A stretch of DNA of 24,905 nt from TC-15 sp034437275 (GCA_034437275.1 DAOTUD010000163.1:1-24905), one strand, 5' to 3'; shown: positions 1 through 7,670, numbered from the stretch's first letter. Notes: generated from the sequence alone by a model not told the origin. Translations and numbers: made by a program.

Positions 1-87
1 ATTGGCCTGACGCTGCTGTCGTTCGTGAACGAGGCCGAAGGTCAGAAGGCGGTCCAGGCCGTCGTCGGTGACGAACCGGCAGCCTAG
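1..87 (+). CDS. 3' end of an unidentified protein (partial)
   Basis: An open reading frame enters the window in frame 1 and stops at TAG (85-87), giving a 28-residue C-terminal tail. The tail begins with a short hydrophobic run (IGLTLLSFV) and continues into a polar, slightly acidic end (QAVVGDEPAA). Codon use, with G or C in most third positions, matches the neighbouring genes, so it looks like the real end of an upstream gene. The fragment is too short to assign a family. Confidence 0.55.
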   Translation: MGLTLLSFVNEAEGQKAVQAVVGDEPAA

Positions 88-99
88 AGGCTGGTATGC

Positions 100-204
100 A
101 CTTTTTACCCCTATCCCCCGACCCCTTTCCCCGCACGCGGAGAAAGGGGGGAGGCGCAAGGCCCTCTCCGTTTACGGGGAGGGATTTAGGGAGGGGTAAA
201 ACTT
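100..204. repeat. Hairpin-rich MITE-like intergenic repeat
   Basis: TTTACCCCT (104-112) and its inverted copy AGGGGTAAA (192-200) bound about 97 bp. Direct ACTT copies flank it at 100-103 and 201-204, like a short target-site duplication. Inside are two further hairpins: CCCCTTTC 122-129 with GAAAGGGG 142-149, and CCCTCTCCG 162-170 with CGGGGAGGG 175-183 (one G-U type mismatch). It lies between two convergent genes. It could be a non-autonomous mobile element or a bidirectional terminator-like structure. Only one copy is visible here, so mobility is inferred. Confidence 0.5.
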
Positions 205-240
205 ACGGGAACAATCCTCTGTAAACAGCCTGCGTAAGTT
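198..240 (-). terminator. Putative terminator of the FHA gene
   Basis: AACTTACG (200-207) and CGTAAGTT (233-240) form a perfect 8-bp inverted repeat with a 25-nt loop. It begins 13 bp past the FHA stop codon, reading on the minus strand. On that strand the stem is followed by only a few T residues before CCCC, so the U tract is weak. The left arm abuts the repeat element at 100-204. Confidence 0.35.
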
Positions 241-252
241 CATAACACGCTC

Positions 253-753
253 TCAGACAAACGACACTTGAAACACCAGCCGCCCCAGCCGCAGCTCGTC
301 TTCGTCCCGCAGAATGCGCGGATCGTGGGGAAACAAGCGCTGCCCGTTCAGGAACGAGCCGTTCGCGCTGTTCAGGTCGGTGACGGCGATGGTGTCGTCC
401 TCGCGGGTGACCAACAAATGCTGCCGCGACACCCCCTTCTCCACCGCGCCATAGTCCACCAGGTCAACATCCGGCATATCCTCCGGCGGGCCATCGTGCG
501 CGCGGCCCAACACAAGCTGCTCTGGCATATCCACCAGCAAGCTCTCCTCCGTGTCGCGGAAGGCGAGCTGCAATTGGTCTTGCCGTGAAAAATACGCCGT
601 TCCCCACCGCCGACGGGGTTCCAGATTCTCGTAGACCTCGTCGAACTGCGCCGTTTCCGGCACCTGCAAGGCCGACGGCAGAATATGCCCACACGCATAA
701 CAGTAGGATTCGGTAGACTTATTCTCTTTGCCACAATTTAGACATTGCTGCAT
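253..753 (-). CDS. Zinc-ribbon FHA-domain protein
   Basis: This is a 166-residue cytoplasmic protein. An N-terminal zinc ribbon has Cys 4, 7, 18 and 21 (CxxC-x10-CxxC). A linker of about 45 residues leads to a forkhead-associated domain at about 70-166. The FHA hallmarks are present: LGR at 82-84, SRQH at 109-112, then N128, N131-G and N136-G, followed by the DEDELRLG strand. FHA domains bind phosphothreonine peptides, so a role in Ser/Thr-kinase signalling is likely, though no kinase is in the window. I chose the ATG at 751-753 because AAAGGGG lies 7 nt upstream. An in-frame GTG at 780 lacks such a site. The gene is divergent from the receiver gene at 923. Confidence 0.85.
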   Translation of the reverse strand: MQQCLNCGKENKSTESYCYACGHILPSALQVPETAQFDEVYENLEPRRRWGTAYFSRQDQLQLAFRDTEESLLVDMPEQLVLGRAHDGPPEDMPDVDLVDYGAVEKGVSRQHLLVTREDDTIAVTDLNSANGSFLNGQRLFPHDPRILRDEDELRLGRLVFQVSFV

Positions 754-792
754 AACAGCCCCTTTGCCACCCCCGATCACAATTCAGCATCA

Positions 793-798
793 ATTATA
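793..798 (-). promoter_or_regulatory. Possible -10 box of the FHA gene
   Basis: A perfect TATAAT on the minus strand lies 39 bp upstream of the FHA start. The hexamer 17 bp further upstream does not resemble TTGACA, so only the -10 is supported. The rest of this divergent gap (754-922) holds a CACATGTG palindrome at 834-841 and an ACGATCT direct repeat (800-806, 812-818). I see no convincing promoter for the receiver gene. Confidence 0.35.
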
Positions 799-922
799 CA
801 CGATCTACTTGACGATCTGCTTGCCAACATGCTCACATGTGCGGTATGCTTAGTTAAGAAACCGTTTATTTTTCAACAGACGGTATGGAAAATATTCCGG
901 TGGGGGAAAATCGGAACTGAGC

Positions 923-1321
923 ATGATACACATCACCTATATAGACAACGACCAACACAGCATCTTCACCTTCGAGCAAATTACGGTGCTGCTGCGCGCG
1001 CGCGGGATCGATAACCAGCTTCAGGTCTACACTTCCGACCAGGAAGCCATCGAAACCCTCCCGCTCGAACGCCCCGACATCGTGTTTATCGACCTGCGCC
1101 CGCACAACGGGCGTCAACCGGCGGGGCTGGACCTGGTGCGCATGCTGCGCCATCACCCGCTGTGTAAATCCGTAAAGGTGGTCGGGATGGCCGAATATGC
1201 CATGCCCGCCGACCGGACCGCCGCCTTAGCCGCCGGGTGTCACGACTTCTTGCCCAAACCGGCCCGCTACCAGGCCATCGAGCAAACCATCAGGCATCTG
1301 ATGTCTCAGCCGGCCCAGTAG
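923..1321 (+). CDS. Stand-alone response-regulator receiver domain
   Basis: This is a 132-residue single-domain CheY-like protein with no output domain. The acidic pair is D8 and D10 (IDNDQ), the phospho-acceptor aspartate is D57 in VFIDLRP, and the conserved lysine is K112 in FLPKPAR. The segment AMPADR...LAAGC resembles receivers of hybrid histidine kinases. The usual Thr/Ser switch residue after the fourth strand is replaced by Ala (A90 in VVGMAEY). That could change how phosphorylation alters the surface. No histidine kinase is nearby. The 3' end overlaps the convergent tlyA gene by 32 bp. Confidence 0.8.
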   Translation: MIHITYIDNDQHSIFTFEQITVLLRARGIDNQLQVYTSDQEAIETLPLERPDIVFIDLRPHNGRQPAGLDLVRMLRHHPLCKSVKVVGMAEYAMPADRTAALAAGCHDFLPKPARYQAIEQTIRHLMSQPAQ

Positions 1322-2090
1322 CAGCGGCGATCAGGGCCTCCAGGTCGGGCGCGTGAACGTCCGTCCCGACCGATAACCAGGCCAAAAACTCGACGTTCCC
1401 GGCAGGGCCTTTCAATGGGGAGCGAATCAGGCCCCGCACGGCATAACCCACGTCCTGGGCGGCCCGCAGCACCGTGTGCAATACCTGGCGGTGGATCGCT
1501 GGATCGCGCACGACTCCACCCTTGCCGACCTGCTGTTTCCCGGCTTCGAACTGCGGCTTGATGAGCGCGATCACGTCCGCTGCCGCAGTCAGCCAGTTGC
1601 GGAACACAGGCAGCAGCTGGCGCAGCGAGATGAACGACGCATCGACCACCAGCCGGCTCACCGGCTCGTCGAGCGCGTCGACATAGCGGGCGTTGGTGCG
1701 CTCCATCACCACCACGCGCGGATCGGTGCGCAGCCGATAGGCAAGCTGGCCATAGCCAACATCGATCGCATACACGCGCGCCGCCCCGTGCTGCAACAGG
1801 CAGTCGGTAAATCCCCCGGTGCTCGCGCCCACGTCGGCGCAGACGTGCCCGGCTACGTCCACCGGAAACGCGGCCAGCGCCCCCGCCAGCTTGTCCCCGC
1901 CCCGGCTCACGAAGCGCGGCGGCTGCTCAACCTCCAGCGCGACGTCACGCGGCACACGCATCCCCGGCTTGTCGCGGATTTCGCCGCGCACGCGCACTTC
2001 CCCGGCCATGATCAACCGGCGGGCCGCTTCGCGGCTGGGGGCCAACCCACGCGCCGCGACCAACACATCCAGCCGCACTTTCTCTGCCAT
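1290..2090 (-). CDS. tlyA: TlyA-family rRNA 2'-O-methyltransferase (haemolysin A family)
   Basis: This 266-residue protein has an N-terminal S4 RNA-binding domain (about 4-60) and an FtsJ-like methyltransferase domain. VSRGGDKLAG (61-70) gives the first catalytic lysine. DVGASTGGF (86-94) is the SAM-binding motif I. VVDASFISL contains D150, and LIKPQFE contains K178 of the K-D-K-E tetrad. GGVVRD at 191-196 is also typical. In other bacteria TlyA 2'-O-methylates cytidines in 16S and/or 23S rRNA. Whether this copy modifies both subunits cannot be read from the sequence. I chose the ATG at 2088-2090, which has AGGAG about 11 nt upstream and places the S4 domain at the N terminus. The longer in-frame extension to 2180 lacks family similarity. 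Confidence 0.9.
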   Translation of the reverse strand: MAEKVRLDVLVAARGLAPSREAARRLIMAGEVRVRGEIRDKPGMRVPRDVALEVEQPPRFVSRGGDKLAGALAAFPVDVAGHVCADVGASTGGFTDCLLQHGAARVYAIDVGYGQLAYRLRTDPRVVVMERTNARYVDALDEPVSRLVVDASFISLRQLLPVFRNWLTAAADVIALIKPQFEAGKQQVGKGGVVRDPAIHRQVLHTVLRAAQDVGYAVRGLIRSPLKGPAGNVEFLAWLSVGTDVHAPDLEALIAAATGPAETSDA

Positions 2091-2106
2091 CTCGACCTTA
2101 CTCCTG

Positions 2107-2135
2107 CTGACAATTCTTGCGCTAAATGCTAAACT
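2107..2135 (+). promoter_or_regulatory. Sigma-70-type promoter for the UbiA-like/mvk unit
   Basis: CTGACA (2107-2112), a 17-bp spacer and TAAACT (2130-2135) form a good match. An upstream TGC makes an extended -10. Transcription would start near 2142, leaving a leader of about 84 nt before the GTG start at 2226. The divergent tlyA promoter is not clear. TTAACA on the minus strand has the right spacing only to a poor TACCAG. Confidence 0.5.
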
Positions 2136-2137
2136 GG

Positions 2138-2187
2138 TACAATGATTCACATTGGATGTTAACCCGTTTACGCCAATCATTGTAAAC
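2138..2187. promoter_or_regulatory. Dyad overlapping the predicted transcription start
   Basis: TACAATGATT (2138-2147) is repeated exactly inverted as AATCATTGTA (2175-2184). An overlapping alternative pair is GTTTAC (2166-2171) with GTAAAC (2182-2187). The first arm spans the predicted +1 of the UbiA-like operon, so an operator is more likely than an RNA hairpin. Mutually exclusive leader folds are also possible. Confidence 0.4.
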
Positions 2188-2225
2188 TAGCGTGAAACTC
2201 TGAAGACTATACCGAGAAAAACACT

Positions 2226-3137
2226 GTGGATGCCACCTTACGTACCTTCTGGACCACCTTACCCGTTTCGCTGCGCGGCCTGATCCGCACCATGCGTCCC
2301 AAACAGTGGGCTAAAAACGGCTTCGTTTTCGCGGGAATCATGTTCGACCAGCAGCTTACCAACCCCGAACCGCTGGCGCGCGTGTTGTTCGCGTTCGCGA
2401 TGTTGTGCCTGTCGGCCAGCACGATCTACATCGTCAACGATCTGGTCGATATCGAGCGCGACCGGCTGCACCCGCGCAAACGCCACCGTGCGCTGCCATC
2501 CGGCCAACTGCCGGTCGCGTGGGCGATCACGGCGGCGCTGCTTTTCCCGACCATCGCACTGGGCATGAGCCTCGTCGTCAGCCCGGAACTGGCCGCCGTG
2601 CTGGCCGGCTATCTGGTGCTGCACACCGCGTACTCGTTCTGGCTGAAGAACGTCGTGCTGCTCGATGTGTTCGCCATTGCGGCGGGCTTTGTGCTGCGCG
2701 TCGAAGCCGGGATTGTGGTGATCACGGTCAGCAGCTTTTCGCCCTGGCTGTACGTGTGCGCGGGCCTGCTGGCGCTGTTCCTGGCGATTGGCAAGCGGCG
2801 GCAAGAGTTGATCATGCTCGCCGACGACGCCACCGACCACCGCGCGACCTACAAAGAGTACAACCTGCCGCTGCTGGACGATATGCTGCGCCTGGTCACC
2901 ACCGGCAGCGTGCTGACCTACATGTTGTACACCATCGAAGCCGAAACCATCCGCAGCAACGGCCACCGGATGCTGCTCACGATCCCGTTTGTCGTGTACG
3001 GTATCTTCCGCTACCTGTACCTGATCCACGTGCGCGGCGAAGGCAGCGCTCCCGACGAACTGCTGTTCAAGGACATTCCGCTGCTGCTGGATGTGATCCT
3101 GTGGGTTGGCGTGGCGGGCATGTTGTTATACCTGTGA
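2226..3137 (+). CDS. UbiA-family polyprenyl-phosphate phosphoribosyltransferase-like protein
   Basis: This is a 303-residue integral membrane prenyltransferase with roughly eight to nine predicted membrane segments. RPKQWAKN (24-31) and the Asp-rich motif NDLVDIERDR followed by HP and PSG (71-93) are the signature of decaprenyl-phosphate phosphoribosyltransferase-like UbiA enzymes. That group moves 5-phosphoribose from PRPP onto a polyprenyl phosphate to start lipid-linked arabinose synthesis in actinobacteria. Here the acceptor and end product are unknown, and no DprE-like epimerase is present. The start is GTG at 2226, with only a weak GAGAAA upstream. Mevalonate kinase follows after 10 bp, so an isoprenoid link is plausible. 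A different UbiA substrate cannot be excluded. Confidence 0.8.
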   Translation: MDATLRTFWTTLPVSLRGLIRTMRPKQWAKNGFVFAGIMFDQQLTNPEPLARVLFAFAMLCLSASTIYIVNDLVDIERDRLHPRKRHRALPSGQLPVAWAITAALLFPTIALGMSLVVSPELAAVLAGYLVLHTAYSFWLKNVVLLDVFAIAAGFVLRVEAGIVVITVSSFSPWLYVCAGLLALFLAIGKRRQELIMLADDATDHRATYKEYNLPLLDDMLRLVTTGSVLTYMLYTIEAETIRSNGHRMLLTIPFVVYGIFRYLYLIHVRGEGSAPDELLFKDIPLLLDVILWVGVAGMLLYL

Positions 3138-3147
3138 CCTGAGAATC

Positions 3148-4110
3148 ATGACGGAACATGCCACCGCCTCTGCACCAGGGAAGATCATCCTGTTCGGCGA
3201 GCACGCTGTCGTGCACGGCCAGCCCGCCATCGCCGTCCCGCTGACGGCGGTGCAGGCCACGGCCCACGCCGCCCCAGGCAACGGCCTGACGATCCACGCG
3301 CCGGACATCGACCAGACGCTGCACGTCACCCTGGAGCACGACCCCGCCAGCAATCCGCTGCATAATGCACTGGGGTATCCGGCCCAGGTGACACTGCACG
3401 CCCTGGACTGCCCCCCGCCCGACCTCACGCTCACCGTCCATTCCACGATCCCCATCGCCAGCGGGCTGGGTAGTGGTGCGGCGCTGGCGACGGTGCTGAT
3501 CCGGACGCTGGCGGCGGCGCTGGGGCATCCGCTGGCCGATGAGCAGCTTAACGCGCTGGTCTACGAGGTTGAGAAGCGGCATCATGGCACCCCCAGCGGC
3601 ATCGACAACACCGTGATCGTCTACCAGCAGCCGGTGTACTTCGTGCGCGGCCAGCCCATCGAGACGTTCCACATTCAGCATCCCTTCACCCTGGTCGTGG
3701 CCGACACCGGGCGCAGCAGCCCGACGCACCTGGCGGTCAGCGACGTGCACAAGCTGTACGAGACCGACCCCGCGCGCATCGGGGCCATCTTTGCCGAGAT
3801 CGGTGCGATCGCGCGCGTGGCCCGCCAGGCCATCGAAGAGGGCACCATCGACGCGCTGGGCCTGCTCATGGACGAAAACCACGCCCTGCTGCGCGAACTG
3901 ACGGTATCGTCGGACCAACTCGACCGGCTGTGCCAGGCGGCGCGGGATGCCGGGGCGTGGGGAGCCAAGCTTTCCGGCGGGGGACGCGGCGGCAACATGA
4001 TCGCGCTCGGCGCGCCCCATCAGGCGCAGTCCATCGCCGGTGCGCTGCGCGCGGCGGGGGCAGCCCACACTATCCAGACGCACGTACTGCCCGAACACTT
4101 CCGGCCATGA
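3148..4110 (+). CDS. mvk: Mevalonate kinase (GHMP family)
   Basis: This 320-residue protein would phosphorylate mevalonate to 5-phosphomevalonate using ATP, an early step of the mevalonate route to isoprenoids. GHMP motif 1 is APGKIILFGEHAVV from residue 9. Motif 2 is PIASGLGSGAA (102-112). EKRHHGTPSGID (142-153) contains the likely catalytic D153. Motif 3 is KLSGGGRGGN near the C terminus. The HGTPSGID and GEHAVV wording favours mevalonate kinase over galactokinase or homoserine kinase. I chose the ATG at 3148 because APGK then falls at the usual N-terminal distance. The stop overlaps the next start in an ATGA arrangement. No other mevalonate-pathway gene is in the window. Confidence 0.9.
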   Translation: MTEHATASAPGKIILFGEHAVVHGQPAIAVPLTAVQATAHAAPGNGLTIHAPDIDQTLHVTLEHDPASNPLHNALGYPAQVTLHALDCPPPDLTLTVHSTIPIASGLGSGAALATVLIRTLAAALGHPLADEQLNALVYEVEKRHHGTPSGIDNTVIVYQQPVYFVRGQPIETFHIQHPFTLVVADTGRSSPTHLAVSDVHKLYETDPARIGAIFAEIGAIARVARQAIEEGTIDALGLLMDENHALLRELTVSSDQLDRLCQAARDAGAWGAKLSGGGRGGNMIALGAPHQAQSIAGALRAAGAAHTIQTHVLPEHFRP

Positions 4111-4703
4111 TGACCGCGGCCTGTCTCTCTGCGCTGGTACTGTCGGCGCTGCTGGTGTTTGTCGGCTGGCGCGCGCGGCAGTTCGTCCGCCGGCATCCCG
4201 AAATCCTGACCGCCACCACGCCCTACACCTACCAGCGCTGCCACACCACCCTGGACGCCGTGATCACACATTACAAGACGATCCAGCACGACGACACGCC
4301 GCGCATCATCGGCTGGCAGGCCCCCAACGGGCAGCTTTACATCGTCAGCGACGAGGGCATCCGCCAGCGGCGCAGCATCCACGCCGACACAGACGTGTAC
4401 TTCCTGGCATGGCGCGATATCGGCGGCGTCGGCGTGCGGATGCAGCCCGGCTTCCTGTCCGCCGACAAAAACCGCGACGGTTCGCCGGACCGGCTGTACA
4501 CCACCGGGTACTCCTTCCACCTGTTGATCGTGCCCATCACCGGCCAGACGATGGACATCCCCATCCCCCTCAACCAGCAGGACGACGCGGTGCGGTTTGT
4601 CGCGCACACCATCGCGCTCGCCGAACGGAAAGGGCGGCGCATCAATGTATTCGGCTTCGACAAGCCCCCCGCCCCACAGCGCCAAAAAATCCGCCGGATA
4701 TGA
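4107..4703 (+). CDS. Orphan single-span membrane protein coupled to mvk
   Basis: This is a 198-residue protein I do not recognise. One hydrophobic segment (about 4-22, LSALVLSALLVFVGW) is followed by RARQFVRRHP, so the positive-inside rule suggests the C-terminal part is cytoplasmic. The remainder is a soluble alpha/beta-looking domain with a DKNRDGSPD loop that resembles a calcium-loop sequence. Its ATG overlaps the mvk stop (ATGA, 4107-4110), so translation is probably coupled. A second ATG follows at 4110. A link to isoprenoid metabolism is inference from position alone. Confidence 0.7.
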   Translation: MMTAACLSALVLSALLVFVGWRARQFVRRHPEILTATTPYTYQRCHTTLDAVITHYKTIQHDDTPRIIGWQAPNGQLYIVSDEGIRQRRSIHADTDVYFLAWRDIGGVGVRMQPGFLSADKNRDGSPDRLYTTGYSFHLLIVPITGQTMDIPIPLNQQDDAVRFVAHTIALAERKGRRINVFGFDKPPAPQRQKIRRI

Positions 4704-4744
4704 TAAAATAGATATTAGATTTGGTGCCACGCGCTTCTTATCCC

Positions 4745-4773
4745 TTGCTCTTGGCGTGCAGCATAGCTATAAT
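4745..4773 (+). promoter_or_regulatory. Sigma-70-type promoter for the M50 protease unit
   Basis: TTGCTC (4745-4750), a 17-bp spacer and a perfect TATAAT (4768-4773). Transcription would begin near 4780, leaving a leader of about 77 nt. Confidence 0.6.
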
Positions 4774-4800
4774 TTCCCGTACATGAGGGCATCGAACGAC

Positions 4801-4830
4801 AAAAGGGCGTGCTTGTTCAGCGCCCTGTTT
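4801..4830 (+). promoter_or_regulatory. Leader hairpin upstream of the M50 protease gene
   Basis: AGGGCG (4804-4809) pairs with CGCCCT (4821-4826) around an 11-nt loop, flanked by AAA and GTTT. It sits in the transcribed leader, 30 bp before the start codon. The downstream T run is short, so it could be a weak attenuator or an mRNA-stabilising hairpin. Confidence 0.35.
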
Positions 4831-4856
4831 GCTTGAATTGACAAAGGCATAACTAT

Positions 4857-6509
4857 ATGAATGACTTTCTACTGGGCGTCGCATCCTTCGCGCTGGTCCT
4901 GATCCCGCTGGTGATCATCCACGAGTTTGGGCACTTCATCGCGGCCAAGCTCAGCGGCATCACCGTGCTTGAATTCGGGATCGGCTTTCCGCCGCGCGCC
5001 GCGATCTTGTTCACCAAAGGCGACACGATCTATTCGCTGAACTGGCTGCCGATTGGCGGCTTTGTGCGGCCTTATGGCGAGGACTTTGTGAGTCCCAAGT
5101 CTGACGACGAAATGAGCGTCGACCGCCAGGAGATCGAGGAACGCGGCATCGAGAACCCGAAAAGCGTATTCGATGCCAACCCCTGGCAGCGCCTGTTCTT
5201 TATGGCGGCGGGTCCCGGCATCAACTTCCTGGCGGCGCTGGTGTTGTTTATCGTCGTGGCGTTGGTCGGCTGGCCTTTCGCCCGCGCCGACGTGACCGTC
5301 TACGAAATCCTGCCCGACTCGATTGCCGAGCAGGTCGGTCTCCAGCAAGGGGACGTGATTTTGTCGGTGGGCGGAGAAGAAGTTGAGTCGGCCTACGAAT
5401 TCAACGAGATGCTGCGCGACAACGATCAGGACAGCGTCACGCTGCTGATCGAACGCGACGGCGAACAGCAGACGATCACCGTCCCCCTGCCCTCAGCCAC
5501 CGGCGATTATGCCGAACTGGAACACATCACGGTCGGCAACGTGGCCGCAGATTCACCCGCCGCCGAAGCGGGCTTCGAACCCGGCGACATCGTGCTCACC
5601 ATCGACGGTGACGACGCCACCAATACCGCGGCGTTGGCGCGCTACCTGGCCGCACACGCCGGCGAGACAGTCGTCCTCAACGTACAGCGCGACGGCGCGA
5701 TCGAGGAACTGCGCATCACGCCAGGCGATGCGCCCGGGCTGTCGCTGAACGGCACCACCATCGCGCGGGTGTACATCAGCGGCATCTTTGAAGACGAACC
5801 TGCCGACAAAGCCGGGTTCGAAACTGAAGACCTGATCGTTGCCGTTGATGGGTGGCCGATCACCCAGGTCGAACAGTTGCAGGAGTACACCGACGCCCAC
5901 AAAAACGAGACGGTGAACTTCACCGTGCTGCGCGACGAGCAGGAGCTTACGCTGCCGGTCGTGCCCCAGGAAAGCGACGGCAAAGGCCGCATCGGGATTC
6001 TGATCGCGGGCGTAGAGCCGGCGGAAGTTGGGGTCATCCCCGTGAATCGCAACGTCGAGCAATACACCGTCGCCATGCCGCCCGGCGAGGCCATCCAACG
6101 CGGCACCGACGAGTTCGTCGAGGCCCACCGGCTGCTGGGGCAGTTCGTCGGCGACCTGATCGCCGGGGATATCGCCCCCGAAGCCGCGCGCCCGGTCAGC
6201 CCGATCGGGATCGGCCAGCTTGGCGGCCCGGTGCTCGAACAAACCCTCGAACGCAACGCCGCCTACCCCATCGTGCGTTTTGCCGCGATGATCAGCATCG
6301 CGCTGGCGATCACCAACCTGCTGCCGATCCCGGGGCTGGATGGGGGCCGCATCCTGTTTGTGATCATCGAACTGATCCGCGGCAAGCCGATGGAACCCGA
6401 ACGCGAAGGGGTCTTTCACTTTATCGGCCTGCTGCTGCTGTTGGCGTTGATCGCCATCACCGTCATCAACGATATCGTGAACCCGATTGATTTGAATAAT
6501 TTGAGATAG
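4857..6509 (+). CDS. rseP: M50 site-2 protease with three PDZ domains (RseP-like)
   Basis: This 550-residue membrane metalloprotease cleaves transmembrane substrates inside the bilayer. HEFGH (22-26) supplies the zinc ligands and catalytic Glu. NLLPIPGLDGGR (487-498) supplies the third ligand, D495. About four membrane spans lie near 4-22, 112-140, 472-505 and 520-540. Between spans are three PDZ-like modules at about 147-212, 224-288 and 302-370, each with a GLQQGD-, GFEPGD- or GFETED-type loop. E. coli RseP has two PDZ domains and about 450 residues, so this protein is longer. RseP-type enzymes release anti-sigma factors or clear signal peptides; no anti-sigma gene is adjacent. The start ATG at 4857 has AAAGG about 11 nt upstream. 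The next gene begins 4 bp after the stop. Confidence 0.9.
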   Translation: MNDFLLGVASFALVLIPLVIIHEFGHFIAAKLSGITVLEFGIGFPPRAAILFTKGDTIYSLNWLPIGGFVRPYGEDFVSPKSDDEMSVDRQEIEERGIENPKSVFDANPWQRLFFMAAGPGINFLAALVLFIVVALVGWPFARADVTVYEILPDSIAEQVGLQQGDVILSVGGEEVESAYEFNEMLRDNDQDSVTLLIERDGEQQTITVPLPSATGDYAELEHITVGNVAADSPAAEAGFEPGDIVLTIDGDDATNTAALARYLAAHAGETVVLNVQRDGAIEELRITPGDAPGLSLNGTTIARVYISGIFEDEPADKAGFETEDLIVAVDGWPITQVEQLQEYTDAHKNETVNFTVLRDEQELTLPVVPQESDGKGRIGILIAGVEPAEVGVIPVNRNVEQYTVAMPPGEAIQRGTDEFVEAHRLLGQFVGDLIAGDIAPEAARPVSPIGIGQLGGPVLEQTLERNAAYPIVRFAAMISIALAITNLLPIPGLDGGRILFVIIELIRGKPMEPEREGVFHFIGLLLLLALIAITVINDIVNPIDLNNLR

Positions 6510-6513
6510 GGAT

Positions 6514-7560
6514 ATGTTGGGAATACACCAGAACAACGCCGCCAATTTCGAGCAAGCCATCAGCGAACTGCGCGATCCACAGGCCGCGTTTAGCGCCGAG
6601 ACAATCTACAGCCTGACCGATCTGGCAGGCGACCGGCTCGACACGTTTCTGGACACCTGGGAGCAGCTCCCGGTCGAGCGGCAGCGCAGCCTGATCAGCC
6701 GGCTGGTCGAAACCACCGAGACGAACTTCGAGTTGGACTTCAGCGCGATCATTTTCCCGGCACTGCGCGACGCCGACGAACAGGTCCGCCGCACGGCGCT
6801 TGAAGGCGTGCTGGAAGACAGCCCGCCGCGCATCATCGAGCGCCTGATGGCCATGGCCCAGGAAGACCCGTTCTCGACCGTGCGCGCCACCGCCGCGAAA
6901 ATGCTGGGCCAGTTCGTGCTCAAAGGGGAACTGGGCAAGCTGCCCGACGACCTTAACGCCCGCCTGCAAGATACCGTCCTGGCGCTGTATCGTAACCTCG
7001 ACGAAGGGCTGGATGTCCGCCGCCGGGCACTGGAAGCCATCGCCAATTGTGGCCGCACCGGGGTCCCGGAGATGATCCGCGAAGCTTACTACGCCGACGA
7101 GCTGCCAATGCGCGTCAGCGCCCTGTTTGCGATGGGCCGCTCGTGCGACCGCGCATGGTCGCCCCAGGTCATGGCCGAACTCAACAGCGAGTACCCGGAA
7201 TTGCGCTTCGAAGCGGCGCGCGCTGCCGGGGAACTGGAACTGCGGCAGGCCCTCCCGCGCCTGGTCGAACTGGCCTACGAGGAGGACCGCGAGATTCAGG
7301 AAATGGCGATCTGGGCAATGGGCGAAATCGGCGGCGAAGATGCCCGCGACGTGCTCACCGATCTGGCCGCCCTGGCCGACGAACTCGCCGACCGCGAACT
7401 CGGCATCGTCATCCAACAGGCGCAAAATGCCGCCAACCTGGCCGGTGAGGAGTTGATCCCGCTGTTCGACTTCAGCGAGCACGACGAAACCATGATCGAC
7501 ACAGAAAATTTGACGGAACTGGATGACGATTTGTACGATCTGGACACGGGCGATCTCTGA
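6514..7560 (+). CDS. HEAT-repeat protein
   Basis: This 348-residue soluble protein is made of repeated helical pairs. Repeat units around residues 85-115 (ALRDADEQVRRTALEGVLED), 165-195 (DVRRRALEAIANCG), 225-250 (RFEAARAAGELE) and 255-290 (EIQEMAIWAMGEIGG) have the A-x-x-A-L-G/A spacing of HEAT or PBS-lyase HEAT-like modules. No catalytic motif or signal peptide is visible. The C-terminal tail (about 315-348) is strongly acidic. Such proteins are scaffolds or adaptors. The gene starts 4 bp after the M50 protease stop with AGGGAT as a weak ribosome site, so the two are probably co-translated and may act together. That partnership is inference. Confidence 0.8.
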   Translation: MLGIHQNNAANFEQAISELRDPQAAFSAETIYSLTDLAGDRLDTFLDTWEQLPVERQRSLISRLVETTETNFELDFSAIIFPALRDADEQVRRTALEGVLEDSPPRIIERLMAMAQEDPFSTVRATAAKMLGQFVLKGELGKLPDDLNARLQDTVLALYRNLDEGLDVRRRALEAIANCGRTGVPEMIREAYYADELPMRVSALFAMGRSCDRAWSPQVMAELNSEYPELRFEAARAAGELELRQALPRLVELAYEEDREIQEMAIWAMGEIGGEDARDVLTDLAALADELADRELGIVIQQAQNAANLAGEELIPLFDFSEHDETMIDTENLTELDDDLYDLDTGDL

Positions 7561-7588
7561 TCGCCGACAGAGTACCTCCCAGTATCAT

Positions 7589-7620
7589 GTGTCGCCCGAT
7601 TGGCAACGATCGGGCGACAT
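7589..7620 (+). terminator. Strong stem-loop after the HEAT gene
   Basis: GTCGCCCGAT (7591-7600) and ATCGGGCGAC (7609-7618) form a perfect 10-bp stem with an 8-nt loop, extendable by one or two pairs. It starts 30 bp past the HEAT stop. No T run follows (CATGCTTGC), so it is either a Rho-assisted or RNA-processing structure, or an mRNA stabiliser. The remaining gap to 7671 shows no clear promoter. Confidence 0.45.
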
Positions 7621-7670
7621 GCTTGCAGGGAACCATCGAACATGTAACACCAAACAAGACGGAGAGACCT

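Noticed and set aside
2259..6560. Several long antisense frames (2259-3029, 3067-4098, 4020-4730, 5553-6560, all -)
   Set aside because: Each mirrors a well-supported + strand gene and has the Arg/His/Gln/Asp composition of antisense translation with no motif.
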